From contig NC_009379.1 in NCBI RefSeq assembly GCF_000016345.1, positions 1,798,001 to 1,862,000 on the forward strand: DNA of 64,000 bases, given 5' to 3'. The position numbers and the translations under genes are program-made. Positions 26,945 through 35,900 of this stretch are shown one piece after another. Below the pieces are notes generated by a model. The model worked only from the letters and a program-made list of their open reading frames with translations, did not search any database and had not been told where the DNA came from. Positions within the stretch are counted from its first letter, which is position 1; every line of letters starts with the position of its first letter. The stretch is from Polynucleobacter asymbioticus QLW-P1DMWA-1. GTDB taxonomy: Bacteria; Pseudomonadota; Gammaproteobacteria; Burkholderiales; Burkholderiaceae.

Positions 26945-27892
26945 TTAATCCAAACGGCCACAAAGTAAATATTCCATCAGGGCTTTTTGTACATGCAGAC
27001 GATTTTCCGCCTCTTCCCAAACAATGCTTTGTGGACCATCAATAACGCCTGCGGAAACCTCTTCGCCGCGATGCGCTGGCAAGCAATGCATAAAGAGCGC
27101 ATCAGGCTTAGCCAAAGACATCAACTCCTCATCAACCATCCAATCTTGGAACGCATTCATACGTAAAGTATTTTCATCCTCATATCCCATGCTGGTCCAC
27201 ACATCGGTTGTAACTAAGTCAGCACCTTTGCAGGCCTCTTTTGGATCTGAGCATATTGCGAGATATTTTGCGGATTTAGCTGTTAACCGCGAGGTGTCCA
27301 ACTGATAACCTTCAGGTGCAGAGAAGCGCAATTGGAAATCCAAGCACTCAGCAGCCTGAAGCCATGTATAAGCCATGTTGTTGGCATCGCCCACCCAGGC
27401 TACTGTTTTTCCTTGAATAGGCCCCCGAGCCTCTACAAAAGTAAAAATATCAGCCAATACTTGGCAAGGGTGAAATTCATTCGTTAAACCATTAATCACG
27501 GGAACTCGAGAGTTGGCAGCAAAGCGCTCTATGATCTCTTGGCCGAAGGTACGAATCATGATGATGTCAGTCATCCGAGAAATCACTTGTGCAGCGTCCT
27601 CTACAGGCTCACCACGGCCTAACTGAGTGTCACGGGTGTTGAGGTATACCGCATGGCCGCCAAGCTGATGGATGCCCGCTTCAAAGCTTAGGCGAGTTCG
27701 GGTAGAGTGCTTTTCAAAAATCATCGCCAAGGTACGGTCATGCAATGGATGCCAAGTCTCGTAACTTTTGAATTTGGCCTTCAGCCAAGCTGATCTTTTT
27801 AGAAGGTAGTCGTATTCCTCGCGATTGAGGTCAGAAAACTGCAGATAGTGCTTCACCTGACCAGGCACTTGAGGCTTTGCCAGAGATGTCAT
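26945..27892 (-). CDS. argF: Ornithine carbamoyltransferase
   Basis: Transfers a carbamoyl group to ornithine to give citrulline. The carbamoyl-phosphate site STRTR is in FEKHSTRTRLSFE, the ornithine loop HPCQVLADIFT is present, and HCLPAHRGEEV holds the conserved catalytic Cys. I start it at MTSLAKPQVP (27892; 315 residues), the usual length; an ATG 11 codons upstream (27925) is the alternative. It heads the leftward argF-argG-ppnP unit and is divergent from the DUF3579 gene. Confidence 0.96.
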   Translation of the reverse strand: MTSLAKPQVPGQVKHYLQFSDLNREEYDYLLKRSAWLKAKFKSYETWHPLHDRTLAMIFEKHSTRTRLSFEAGIHQLGGHAVYLNTRDTQLGRGEPVEDAAQVISRMTDIIMIRTFGQEIIERFAANSRVPVINGLTNEFHPCQVLADIFTFVEARGPIQGKTVAWVGDANNMAYTWLQAAECLDFQLRFSAPEGYQLDTSRLTAKSAKYLAICSDPKEACKGADLVTTDVWTSMGYEDENTLRMNAFQDWMVDEELMSLAKPDALFMHCLPAHRGEEVSAGVIDGPQSIVWEEAENRLHVQKALMEYLLCGRLD

Positions 27893-28043
27893 AGTTGAGC
27901 TTTCTACTAAAGTTTTAGCTTGCATTTTTTTCTCAAAGCATTCGGCTGCACGAAAATAGGACCTAAAGCCGTTTTACGGTTACCTCAGGCTGTTAAGCTA
28001 GAGGGCTTAGTAATACTATTCTTACCAACATCATTACGCCAAC

Positions 28044-28346
28044 TTGAACTACAAAAAGCTTTTTATTCAAGGCATTACAACTTCTGGCAAACCATTTCGG
28101 CCCAGTGATTGGGCGGAGCGTCTTTGCGGGGTAATGGCTACTTTTCGCCCTCCCGGTGATTCAGGAGACCCTCGCTTCACTTATTCGCCCTATGTCAGAC
28201 CAGTGCTCATTGCAAAAGTGAAATGCGTTGTGATCGATACCAGGTTAGGTGATCTTGACCCTAGAGCGCTCGACTTTGTCGTGAACTTTGCCAAAGACAA
28301 CAGTCTACCGATCGAAGAGGCATGCGAGTTTGAACCCAAACTCTGA
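28044..28346 (+). CDS. DUF3579 family protein
   Basis: A 100-residue protein of a family found mainly in betaproteobacteria and of unknown function. The conserved part is IQGITTSGKPFRPSDWAERL, continuing CGVMATFRPPGDSGDPRFTYSPYVRPV and a C-terminal ALDFVVNFAKDN. The only plausible start in frame is TTG at 28044, with no evident ribosome-binding site, so the N-terminus is uncertain. It is divergent from argF (about 150 bp from its start) and convergent with rpsT. Confidence 0.85.
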   Translation: MNYKKLFIQGITTSGKPFRPSDWAERLCGVMATFRPPGDSGDPRFTYSPYVRPVLIAKVKCVVIDTRLGDLDPRALDFVVNFAKDNSLPIEEACEFEPKL

Positions 28347-28356
28347 ACCTAGCCTT

Positions 28357-28389
28357 AAAAACAAAAACCCGCTCTGATCAGGAGCGGGC
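28357..28389 (-). terminator. Intrinsic terminator after rpsT
   Basis: On the minus strand CCCGCTC / GAGCGGG forms a 7-bp GC-rich stem with a 7-base loop, followed by TTTTTGTTTTT. It serves rpsT and lies just after the end of the convergent DUF3579 gene. Confidence 0.9.
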
Positions 28390-28433
28390 TTAGGTCGAAA
28401 ATATTTTTCGACCAGCCTAAAACTATTGCTAAG

Positions 28434-28700
28434 TTACGCTGCCATCGCCTTAATAGCTGCAGACAAACGTGACTTTTGACGTGACGCAGTATTTTTGTGA
28501 GCGATCTTTTTGTCAGCGATCTTGTCAATTGTTGCTTGAGTTGCCGCGAATACTTTCGCTGCAGCTGCTTTATCACCAGTTTCGATTGCTTTACGAACTG
28601 CCTTAATGGAAGTGCGGAGCTTTGAACGCAAACTGGAGTTGTGCTCATTCTGTTTTACTGCCTGGCGTGCGCGCTTGCGTGCTTGTGCTGTATTAGCCAT
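28434..28700 (-). CDS. rpsT: 30S ribosomal protein S20
   Basis: Ribosomal protein bS20, 88 residues, helical and lysine/alanine-rich. It begins [30 protein letters not shown] and ends [18 protein letters not shown] as expected. A ribosome-binding site (GAGGCAAGG) stands upstream. The promoter should lie in the 151 bp before the divergent murJ. In E. coli S20 represses its own translation; nothing here shows whether that applies. Confidence 0.98.
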   Translation of the reverse strand: MANTAQARKRARQAVKQNEHNSSLRSKLRTSIKAVRKAIETGDKAAAAKVFAATQATIDKIADKKIAHKNTASRQKSRLSAAIKAMAA

Positions 28701-28851
28701 CTTTAAACCTTGCCTCTATAAATTGCAAATTGCGATTAGTTAAAAATCTCATGGACTTGCCAGATTTGTAAGCCGGCTCACCAAAACCCAAGATTTTACC
28801 TTAAAGGACCAAAAAAGCCCAGCCGTCCAATAAATAGGTGAAAATCGGCTC

Positions 28852-30405
28852 ATGAACTTGCTTTCTGCCGCCGCCAAGGTTAGCTGCTTAACCATGCTTT
28901 CCCGCATTACGGGACTCCTACGGGAGACTCTGATTGCCCGTAGTTTCGGGGCTTCAGAGTGGACAGATGCCTTTAATGTAGCTTTTAGACTACCCAATTT
29001 ACTGCGCCGTCTATTTGCTGAGGGGGCCTTTTCTCAGGCTTTTGTCCCGATTTTAGGTGAAATTGCCACAAATGAAGACCAAACTAAGGCTCAAACCCTC
29101 ATTAATGCCGTCGCCACCCTCTTATTTTGGGCTTTGCTGCTCACGGTAGCACTAGGGGTTATTGGGGCCCCTCTGCTCATTTTGGTGATTGCTACGGGCT
29201 TTAGCGGTGGCCCGGCTTATGAAGCCAGCGTAGTCATGACCAGAATCATGTTCCCCTACATCGGTCTGATTTCGATGGTTTCGCTGTCGGCTGGAATTTT
29301 GAACACCTTCCATCGCTTTGCCATTCCGGCCTTTACTCCCGTTCTGCTAAATCTCGCCTTAATTACTAGCGCCATCTTTTTGGCGCCACATTTAGAGCAA
29401 CCGATTTATGCACTAAGTATTGGCGTTCTCTTGGGCGGCGTTTTGCAGCTAGCCATTCAGGTTCCAGCGCTTTCTCGCCTAGGACTTTTGCCGCGCATCG
29501 GTTTACTACCTGATGCAATCAAGGCTGCCGCCGCGAACCCCGAGGCAAGACGCGTAATGAAACTGATGGGGCCAGCAGTGTTTGCAGTATCTGTTGCGCA
29601 AATCTCCCTCATCATTAATACGAATATTGCATCACGCTTACAGGCTGGGAGTGTCTCTTGGTTGTCCTATGCTGATCGCTTAATGGAGTTTCCAACTGCT
29701 TTACTCGGCGTTGCTTTGGGCACTGTCCTCTTACCAAGCCTAAGCAAAGCGAATGCTAAAAATGATTTAGAACATGCGGGTGAACTGTTGATCTGGGGTT
29801 TGCAGCTGACTTTCCTATTGGCTGCGCCCAGCGCGATGGCGCTCTTTTTATTTGGCGAGCCGCTGGCTGCAGTTCTGTATCACTATGGAAAATTCAATGC
29901 GCTTGATGTTTTGATGACTCAACGCGCTTTAGCAGCCTATGGCGTAGGGCTCATTGGTCTAATCTTAGTAAAGATTTTGGCGCCCGGTTTTTACTCGCGC
30001 CAAGATATTCGCACCCCAGTCAAAATTGGCTTACTGGTACTTGTTGCCACCCAGTTAGCCAACCTTGTTTTCGTCCCCTGGCTGGGACATGCTGGACTAG
30101 CCCTATCGGTAGGCACGGGTGCCTGCCTCAATGCAGCCCTTCTCTGGATTGGCCTCCATAGGCGCGGGGCACTACCTAGCTCCGCTTGGATGAAGTACCT
30201 AGGACAGTTATTTTTGGCCCTGATTCCGTTCTCCGCAGTACTTTTTTATGGCGCAAATCATTACAACTGGATCGCCCTTCAAGCTCAACCCTGGACGAGG
30301 ATTGGCCTGGTTGCCTTGTTCTTAAGCGTGGCAGCCCTGGTTTACTTTAGCGCCCTGGCCGCCGTTGGAATTCGCTGGCAAAAATTCTTGCGTCATGCAA
30401 AATAG
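28852..30405 (+). CDS. murJ: Lipid II flippase MurJ
   Basis: MOP-superfamily membrane protein that flips lipid II across the inner membrane in peptidoglycan synthesis. It is strongly hydrophobic with about 14 predicted membrane segments. The N-terminal MurJ signature SRITGLLRETLIARSFGAS, then DAFNVAFRLPNLLRRLFAEGAFSQAFVP, is clear. At 517 residues it has normal length. It is divergent from rpsT, the common rpsT-murJ arrangement in Proteobacteria, and is followed 5 bp later by a SirB1-like gene. Confidence 0.97.
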   Translation: MNLLSAAAKVSCLTMLSRITGLLRETLIARSFGASEWTDAFNVAFRLPNLLRRLFAEGAFSQAFVPILGEIATNEDQTKAQTLINAVATLLFWALLLTVALGVIGAPLLILVIATGFSGGPAYEASVVMTRIMFPYIGLISMVSLSAGILNTFHRFAIPAFTPVLLNLALITSAIFLAPHLEQPIYALSIGVLLGGVLQLAIQVPALSRLGLLPRIGLLPDAIKAAAANPEARRVMKLMGPAVFAVSVAQISLIINTNIASRLQAGSVSWLSYADRLMEFPTALLGVALGTVLLPSLSKANAKNDLEHAGELLIWGLQLTFLLAAPSAMALFLFGEPLAAVLYHYGKFNALDVLMTQRALAAYGVGLIGLILVKILAPGFYSRQDIRTPVKIGLLVLVATQLANLVFVPWLGHAGLALSVGTGACLNAALLWIGLHRRGALPSSAWMKYLGQLFLALIPFSAVLFYGANHYNWIALQAQPWTRIGLVALFLSVAALVYFSALAAVGIRWQKFLRHAK

Positions 30406-30410
30406 CTTGT

Positions 30411-31253
30411 ATGCCAACACAACAACTCGACTACTTCACCTCCCTCGTCACTGAAGATGAACACTTCCCTTTAACGGAAGCTGCCATCGCAGTAGCGCAA
30501 CACGCTTATCCGGATTTGGATGTGCAGGGCATATTGGATCACTTAGATGAGCTTGGCAACAAACTGAAATTGCGTGTGACGCCTGAAACTTCACCTATTC
30601 AGCGCTTACAAATTCTGAAGCATTTCTTTTATAACGAGTTAGGCTTTGGTCCTAACCCAAATGATTTTTATGCGCCCGAGAATTCTTATCTACATCAGGT
30701 TATAGAAAACCGTAGAGGTGTGCCAATTTCATTAGCCATTCTGATGATGGAGTTAGGCCAACAAATTGGTTTAAAAATTCGTGGTGTTTCATTCCCGAAT
30801 CACTTCATGATGCGCATTTCTTTGCAACAGGGCGAAGTGATCATGGATCCATTAACTGGCGAATCTCTCTCTAAGCATGAGCTACAAGAAATGCTCGACC
30901 CCTACCTAGATGCTAAAGGGTATCGAGGTGAGCTCAGTCTTCCCTTAAACGTTTTCTTGCGAGCCTCTAGCCCTCGAGAGATACTGTCGCGTTTCCTAAG
31001 AAACCTCAAAATGATCTATTCCGAGCATGAGCGTTGGGAACGTCTGCTGGGAATTCAGGAGCGGATGGTAATTTTGCTCCCCGACTCGATTGAAGAAGTA
31101 CGTGATCGTGGACTCATCTTTGCACAGCTTGAATACCTCCGTCCCGCATTAGCAGATATGCATCGCTATTTGAGCGAAGCTCCTGGAGCGGAAGATGCTA
31201 ACGATATTCGCGAGCACATTGCCACTCTAGAGAGTCAAACTAAACTTCACTAG
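30411..31253 (+). CDS. SirB1 family protein (transglutaminase-like/TPR)
   Basis: 280-residue cytoplasmic protein of the SirB1 family, with a transglutaminase-like N-terminal domain and a TPR-like helical C-terminus. The core reads LGFGPNPNDFYAPENSYLHQ, then VIENRRGVPISLAILMMELG and GVSFPNHFMMRI. The catalytic Cys of true transglutaminases is not evident; Gly-Val-Pro-Ile-Ser stands in that region. Function is not established. It starts 5 bp after murJ and is probably co-transcribed with it. Convergent with dedA, from which it is separated by a perfect inverted repeat. Confidence 0.85.
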   Translation: MPTQQLDYFTSLVTEDEHFPLTEAAIAVAQHAYPDLDVQGILDHLDELGNKLKLRVTPETSPIQRLQILKHFFYNELGFGPNPNDFYAPENSYLHQVIENRRGVPISLAILMMELGQQIGLKIRGVSFPNHFMMRISLQQGEVIMDPLTGESLSKHELQEMLDPYLDAKGYRGELSLPLNVFLRASSPREILSRFLRNLKMIYSEHERWERLLGIQERMVILLPDSIEEVRDRGLIFAQLEYLRPALADMHRYLSEAPGAEDANDIREHIATLESQTKLH

Positions 31254-31292
31254 AGAATAAGTTAACTCAAATTGCTTGCGTTAACTTATTCT
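31254..31292. terminator. Bidirectional AT-rich inverted repeat between convergent genes
   Basis: A perfect 13-bp inverted repeat AGAATAAGTTAAC / GTTAACTTATTCT with a 13-base spacer fills the gap between the SirB1-like stop and the dedA stop. It lacks GC-rich pairing and a full U run, so it may be a weak terminator or an mRNA 3' stabiliser. Confidence 0.6.
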
Positions 31293-31945
31293 TACTTGCG
31301 TCGGAAAATTTTATATACAGCAGCGAGAATCACTGGCAAAGCTGCTGCACCCACACCAATCAAAACAATCACGTTGAGGTTTTGACGAATGATGGGAATG
31401 TTGCCAAAGAAATATCCGGCAACGACTAAGCTAAATACCCATAAAGCCGCACCAGTAATATTGAACAACTGAAAGCGTGAAAAATTCATTTCAGACACGC
31501 CCGCAATGAATGGTGCAAAGGTGCGAATAATTGGCAAAAAGCGTGCCAAGACGATAGTCTTGCCGCCATGTTTTTCATAAAACGCATGGGTCTTCAATAA
31601 GGCGCCCTGATCGATCCAGCGTGACTTACTGCTAAACACTCTCTTTCCAATCCAACGCCCGATGAAATAATTCACTGTATTGCCCATCACAGCTGCGATG
31701 AGTAGGCCAATGCAAAGCGTCCACATATTGAAATGCTCAGTAGCGCAATAAGCGCCCGCAATAAACAATAAGGAATCACCAGGCAAGAATGGAGCAACGA
31801 CTAAACCAGTTTCTGCAAAAACAATGGCAAATAACAAGCCATAGGCCCAAGGACCATATTGCTGAATGACCACATCCAAATGTCGGTCAATGTGCAGCAG
31901 TAAATCACTTAATTGCAAAAGGGTATCAATCAACTTGCACTCCAA
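31292..31945 (-). CDS. DedA family inner-membrane protein
   Basis: Multi-pass inner-membrane protein of the DedA/VTT family, linked in other bacteria to membrane homeostasis and lipid flipping. The core is FAETGLVVAPFLPGDSLLFIAG, followed by the GNTVNYFIGRWIGKR region and RFLPIIRTFAPFIAGVSEM. There are five or so hydrophobic segments in 217 residues. It is divergent from miaA with 43 bp between starts. Confidence 0.92.
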   Translation of the reverse strand: MECKLIDTLLQLSDLLLHIDRHLDVVIQQYGPWAYGLLFAIVFAETGLVVAPFLPGDSLLFIAGAYCATEHFNMWTLCIGLLIAAVMGNTVNYFIGRWIGKRVFSSKSRWIDQGALLKTHAFYEKHGGKTIVLARFLPIIRTFAPFIAGVSEMNFSRFQLFNITGAALWVFSLVVAGYFFGNIPIIRQNLNVIVLIGVGAAALPVILAAVYKIFRRK

Positions 31946-31988
31946 ATATAGGTTTGTTGCGGATATTAACAGGCTCTTATAATCAGGT

Positions 31989-32990
31989 ATGCAAACTGAA
32001 CCCTACATTCAGCCTATGCAGTCACCAGACTTCAAGCCCATTCTTTGTATTGTTGGCCCTACTGGTGCAGGCAAAACCCATCTCGCCATGTCTCTTGCCG
32101 AGCATGCTCAATCTATTGGTTTAACTGTAGAGCTGATTAGTATGGATTCAGCGCTGGTTTATCGAGGCCTAAATATTGGAAGTGCTAAACCAAGCAAAGA
32201 AGAGCAAGCCACAGTAATCCACCATCTGATTGATATCTTGGAGCCCACTGAAGTCTATTCAGCTGCGCGATTTGCCAAAGATGCGAAACAACTCTGTGAA
32301 GACATTCGGAGCCGCGGAAATATTCCGGTGGTCGTGGGTGGAACAATGTTGTATTGGCGGGCATGGGCTCACGGACTCTCTTCTCTGCCACCAGCCAATA
32401 CAGACATTCGGGCTCGCTTAGATGAAGAAGGGAAATCGCTTGGTTGGCCAGCGATGCATACCAAGCTCGCCCAGATTGACCCTGAAACAGCCGCACGTTT
32501 AAAGCCAAATGATTCCCAACGGGTACAGCGCGCCCTAGAGGTCTTTGAAATTACGGGCAAGCCAATGTCAGCCTTGTTAGCTGAATCGCCCAGCGAGGAT
32601 GGTAGAGAAGGTTCTGTGATACCTCCCTGGATCAACCTGGTTTCTCTTGAACCGAGTGATCGTAAAAGACTGCATCTCAATTTAGAAAAACGTTTTGATG
32701 AAATGCTTGTTGGTGGGCTACTTGAGGAAGTGAAAACTTTAAAGGCAAATGTAGCTTTGCATGCCGATCTACCTGCGATTCGCTCGGTTGGGTACCGTCA
32801 AGTTTGGGAATATCTTGATGGGCAAACTGATTGGGAAGAGATGCGCTACAAGTCGCTAGCCGCTACAAGGCAGCTTGGCAAACGGCAACTCACCTGGTTA
32901 CGTGCGATGACTGGCAGAAACACCTTTGACCCCTTCAACCCAAATGAGTTAAAGGCGGCCTTAGATTTTTGTAAGCGTAATTTAGTTTAA
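31989..32990 (+). CDS. miaA: tRNA dimethylallyltransferase
   Basis: Adds a dimethylallyl group to A37 of tRNAs reading UNN codons, using DMAPP supplied by the pathway containing ispH. Walker A-like GPTGAGKTHLA is near residue 23, and SMDSALVYRGLNIGSAKP holds the general-base Asp. GGTMLYWRAWAHGL and the C-terminal YKSLAATRQLGKRQLTWLR are also typical. At 333 residues it has normal length. It is convergent with purM, 10 bp apart, with no obvious terminator. Confidence 0.96.
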   Translation: MQTEPYIQPMQSPDFKPILCIVGPTGAGKTHLAMSLAEHAQSIGLTVELISMDSALVYRGLNIGSAKPSKEEQATVIHHLIDILEPTEVYSAARFAKDAKQLCEDIRSRGNIPVVVGGTMLYWRAWAHGLSSLPPANTDIRARLDEEGKSLGWPAMHTKLAQIDPETAARLKPNDSQRVQRALEVFEITGKPMSALLAESPSEDGREGSVIPPWINLVSLEPSDRKRLHLNLEKRFDEMLVGGLLEEVKTLKANVALHADLPAIRSVGYRQVWEYLDGQTDWEEMRYKSLAATRQLGKRQLTWLRAMTGRNTFDPFNPNELKAALDFCKRNLV

Positions 32991-33000
32991 GACAACCAGC

Positions 33001-34053
33001 TTAGATAACAATAGTCTGCGGCGCGCCCTGAGGACGTTCAACAACCTCACCAACCGTCCACGCTTTTAAGCCTTGAGCAGTTAACGATTTGATAGCAGTG
33101 TCGGCTTGATCGGGGGCAACTATGACCACCATGCCAATACCGCAGTTAAATACGCGAACCATTTCTGCATCGGCAACGCCACCCTTCATCTGAAGCCAGC
33201 GGAAGAGTTCTGGCATTTGCCAGCTATCACGATGCAGTACAGCTTGAGTATTCTCAGGGAGTACGCGAGGAACGTTATCCACTAAACCACCACCGGTGAT
33301 ATGCGCCATTCCCTTGACATCGATTTCAGAGATGAGTTTTAAGAGTGGTTTGACATAAATTTCGGTCGGGGCCATCACCACATCACCTAATGAGCGGCCA
33401 CCTAAATCATCGCTTGGCTTTGCACCCGCACGCTCAATAATTTTTCTCACTAAAGAGTAACCATTTGAATGTGCACCGCTAGACCCGATTGCCAAAACAA
33501 GATCGCCCGGAACAATCGTTTTCCCGGTAATGATTTTTGATTTCTCAACAGCGCCCACCGCAAAACCTGCCAAATCATATTCACCTGGTGGGTACATTCC
33601 AGGCATTTCTGCCGTCTCGCCACCAATCAACGCACAGCCTGAAAGCTCACACCCCTGAGCAATACCACCAACTACTGTTGCAGCAGTGTCTACGGTCAAC
33701 TTGCCACAGGCAAAGTAATCCAAGAAAAAGAGGGGTTCGGCACCTTGGACCAAAATATCGTTCACGCTCATAGCCACCAAGTCCTGACCAATCGTATCGT
33801 GACGATTCCACTCGAAAGCAAGCCTTAATTTCGTTCCAACACCATCGGTACCCGAAACCAATACTGGCTCCTTATAACGCTTAGGAACCTCAAAAAGTGC
33901 CCCAAAGCCACCAATTCCAGCCAAAACACCTTCCCGCATGGTTTTTTTAGCCAAGGGCTTAATACGGTCAACTAAGTCATCCCCCGCATCAATATCAACA
34001 CCGGCGTCACGGTAAGAAAGGCCTTGGGATGGGGAATTAGTAGAAGAGGTCAT
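33001..34053 (-). CDS. purM: Phosphoribosylformylglycinamidine cyclo-ligase (AIR synthetase)
   Basis: Forms the imidazole ring in purine synthesis (FGAM to AIR) using ATP. The N-terminus [20 protein letters not shown] and the loop [12 protein letters not shown] are characteristic. [14 protein letters not shown] and [16 protein letters not shown] are also present. At 350 residues it has normal length. It is divergent from the AI-2E-type permease gene, which is a frequent arrangement next to hda in betaproteobacteria. purN is at 11 kb. Confidence 0.97.
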   Translation of the reverse strand: MTSSTNSPSQGLSYRDAGVDIDAGDDLVDRIKPLAKKTMREGVLAGIGGFGALFEVPKRYKEPVLVSGTDGVGTKLRLAFEWNRHDTIGQDLVAMSVNDILVQGAEPLFFLDYFACGKLTVDTAATVVGGIAQGCELSGCALIGGETAEMPGMYPPGEYDLAGFAVGAVEKSKIITGKTIVPGDLVLAIGSSGAHSNGYSLVRKIIERAGAKPSDDLGGRSLGDVVMAPTEIYVKPLLKLISEIDVKGMAHITGGGLVDNVPRVLPENTQAVLHRDSWQMPELFRWLQMKGGVADAEMVRVFNCGIGMVVIVAPDQADTAIKSLTAQGLKAWTVGEVVERPQGAPQTIVI

Positions 34054-34125
34054 GTCTGGCTTGGAATATTAGTAAAAAATGCTACTAGGTCAGTAGAATC
34101 ATTGAATTCTAGAGGATTACTCGTC

Positions 34126-35115
34126 ATGGCCGAAATTTTTACCCCTTTTCTTGCTGCTTTCATCCTAGCTTATATCCTAAGGCCCGCTTTTCTTTGGCTT
34201 GAGAGGCGTCGGGTGCCTTCTCCGCTGGCTGCTGGCCTCAGTATCATTTTTGGCCTAGGCATCGTGGGCGCGATATTGAGCCTGTTTATTGGTCTACTCA
34301 AAACTGAAGTACCCATGATCAAAGAGCAGTTGCCAACCTGGATTGCGAACACTCAAGCATGGTTAGGACCTAAATTGGCCGACCTTCATATCAACATGGA
34401 TTGGGGTCATCTCAAAACTCTTGCCTCTCAAAAAATATCTGAACACATTAGTGAGAACGCAGATGAGTTGATGAGTACCACTCTGGATACGGTCCTCATG
34501 TCTGGAAGTTCTGTCATTACTGGATTTGTAAATGCTGTACTAATTTTATTTGTGATGTTTTACCTGCTAATTGATTGGGCCCAGTTCTTTCAGTACATCA
34601 AAAATTTAGTACCGCCTCGCGCCCAAGAGACAATTCACCATCTAGCAATGCATACCGATGGACTACTTTCTCAGTATCTCAATGGGATGGTGATTGTTAT
34701 CTCTATCATGTCTGCGTTTTATAGTATTGGCCTGAGCCTCATCGGACTCAAAGGTGCAGTTGCACTGGGCATCTTCACGGCACTCATGATTGTGATTCCC
34801 TACATTGGCATCACTATTGGGTTTACTCTAGCGATCATCTCTGCCTTACTTCAATTTGGACCGCAAAAAGAATTGGTTGCTGTGATGGGCTTGTATGGAC
34901 TAGGCCAATTCCTGGAAGGCTTCATCCTTACACCCCGCTTGGTGGGCGAGCGTATTGGCCTGCATCCTGTAGTCGTTTTATTTGCCTTGTTGCTCTTTGG
35001 AAAACTCTTTGGATTTTTTGGAGTACTACTAGCTTTGCCGATTAGTGCAGTGAGCTTAGTAATGGTTCAATATCTTTGGTCGGTTTACACACAAAGCAAT
35101 TGGTATAAAAAATAA
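34126..35115 (+). CDS. AI-2E family transporter (PerM-like)
   Basis: Multi-pass membrane protein of the AI-2E exporter-like family (PerM/YdiK), substrate unknown here. Typical parts are AAFILAYILRPAFLWLERR near the N-terminus, the hydrophobic NAVLILFVMFYLLID, and FLEGFILTPRLVGERIGLHPVVVL at the end. I place the start at ATG 34126 because AGAGGA stands 9 bases upstream. The 330-residue product then has a short N-terminus with little room for the extra first membrane segment seen in many relatives. It precedes hda by 10 bp. Confidence 0.85.
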   Translation: MAEIFTPFLAAFILAYILRPAFLWLERRRVPSPLAAGLSIIFGLGIVGAILSLFIGLLKTEVPMIKEQLPTWIANTQAWLGPKLADLHINMDWGHLKTLASQKISEHISENADELMSTTLDTVLMSGSSVITGFVNAVLILFVMFYLLIDWAQFFQYIKNLVPPRAQETIHHLAMHTDGLLSQYLNGMVIVISIMSAFYSIGLSLIGLKGAVALGIFTALMIVIPYIGITIGFTLAIISALLQFGPQKELVAVMGLYGLGQFLEGFILTPRLVGERIGLHPVVVLFALLLFGKLFGFFGVLLALPISAVSLVMVQYLWSVYTQSNWYKK

Positions 35116-35125
35116 ATTTGTTGTA

Positions 35126-35881
35126 ATGAATACATCCTCACTGCCGAAACAATTTGCGTTAGACCTCAGCCACTCGCCAAAAGCTAGTCTAGATAATTAT
35201 TTATGTAGCAAAGATCTTGCGTTGTTATCGACTTTGCATGCGCTTTGTAAATCGTGGGGAGATGTTGCTAGTAAACAATCTACCAACCCCCTTAATCATC
35301 GATGGATTTATTGGTGGGGGCCAGAAGGTTCTGGGCGCACGCATTTACTAGATGCAATTGATAATGCTGCACAGAATGCTGGAATTGAATGCTTTTCCTT
35401 AAGCCCAAGTGAACCTACTGCTTGGGTACGACTAGAAGAAAAAATGTCTGCTCTTGCGCAAGCAGAGTCGCCATCGGTCATTACGGTGGACGATGTGGAT
35501 CGCCTAGATGAGCGGTTAGTTGGCGCCTTATTTCGTATTCTGAATGGTGTTCAGGCCAGCAAAAATATTCATATTTTCATGGCCGGCAAAGCAGCGCCAG
35601 CCAACTTAGAGCTACGCGAAGACCTGAGAACCCGCCTGGGCTGGGGTTTGGTCTTTCAAACGCAGCTTTTAGACGATAGTGAGAAAATACAGGCTTTAGA
35701 GCAAGCGGCTAAAGCGAGAGGTCTCGTTTTATCGCCCGATGTATTGCCTTGGTTGCTAAATCGCTTTTATCGCGATATGCCCAATTTAATGGCCTTAATC
35801 GATGCTTTGGATGCTTATTCACTAGAAACAAAACGTGCTGTAACCTTGCCTCTTGTACGCGAGCTTTTGCAGCCAAAATAA
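35126..35881 (+). CDS. hda: DnaA regulatory inactivator Hda
   Basis: AAA+ protein that, bound to the sliding clamp, stimulates hydrolysis of DnaA-ATP after initiation. The N-terminal KQFALDLS is a likely clamp-binding motif (QxxLxL type). The Walker A-like loop is GPEGSGRTHLL: the usual Lys is Arg, as in E. coli Hda. Walker B is VITVDDVDRLD, and the C-terminal part keeps RTRLGWGLVF and the sensor region. At 251 residues it is close to the family. It sits after the AI-2E-type permease, its usual neighbour. Confidence 0.93.
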   Translation: MNTSSLPKQFALDLSHSPKASLDNYLCSKDLALLSTLHALCKSWGDVASKQSTNPLNHRWIYWWGPEGSGRTHLLDAIDNAAQNAGIECFSLSPSEPTAWVRLEEKMSALAQAESPSVITVDDVDRLDERLVGALFRILNGVQASKNIHIFMAGKAAPANLELREDLRTRLGWGLVFQTQLLDDSEKIQALEQAAKARGLVLSPDVLPWLLNRFYRDMPNLMALIDALDAYSLETKRAVTLPLVRELLQPK

Positions 35882-35900
35882 TTTACTTAATATTCCATTC

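Noticed and set aside
35315-35350. Hda Walker A Lys replaced by Arg, as if the protein were inactive
   Set aside because: E. coli Hda also has Arg at this position, so this is a family feature and not a defect.
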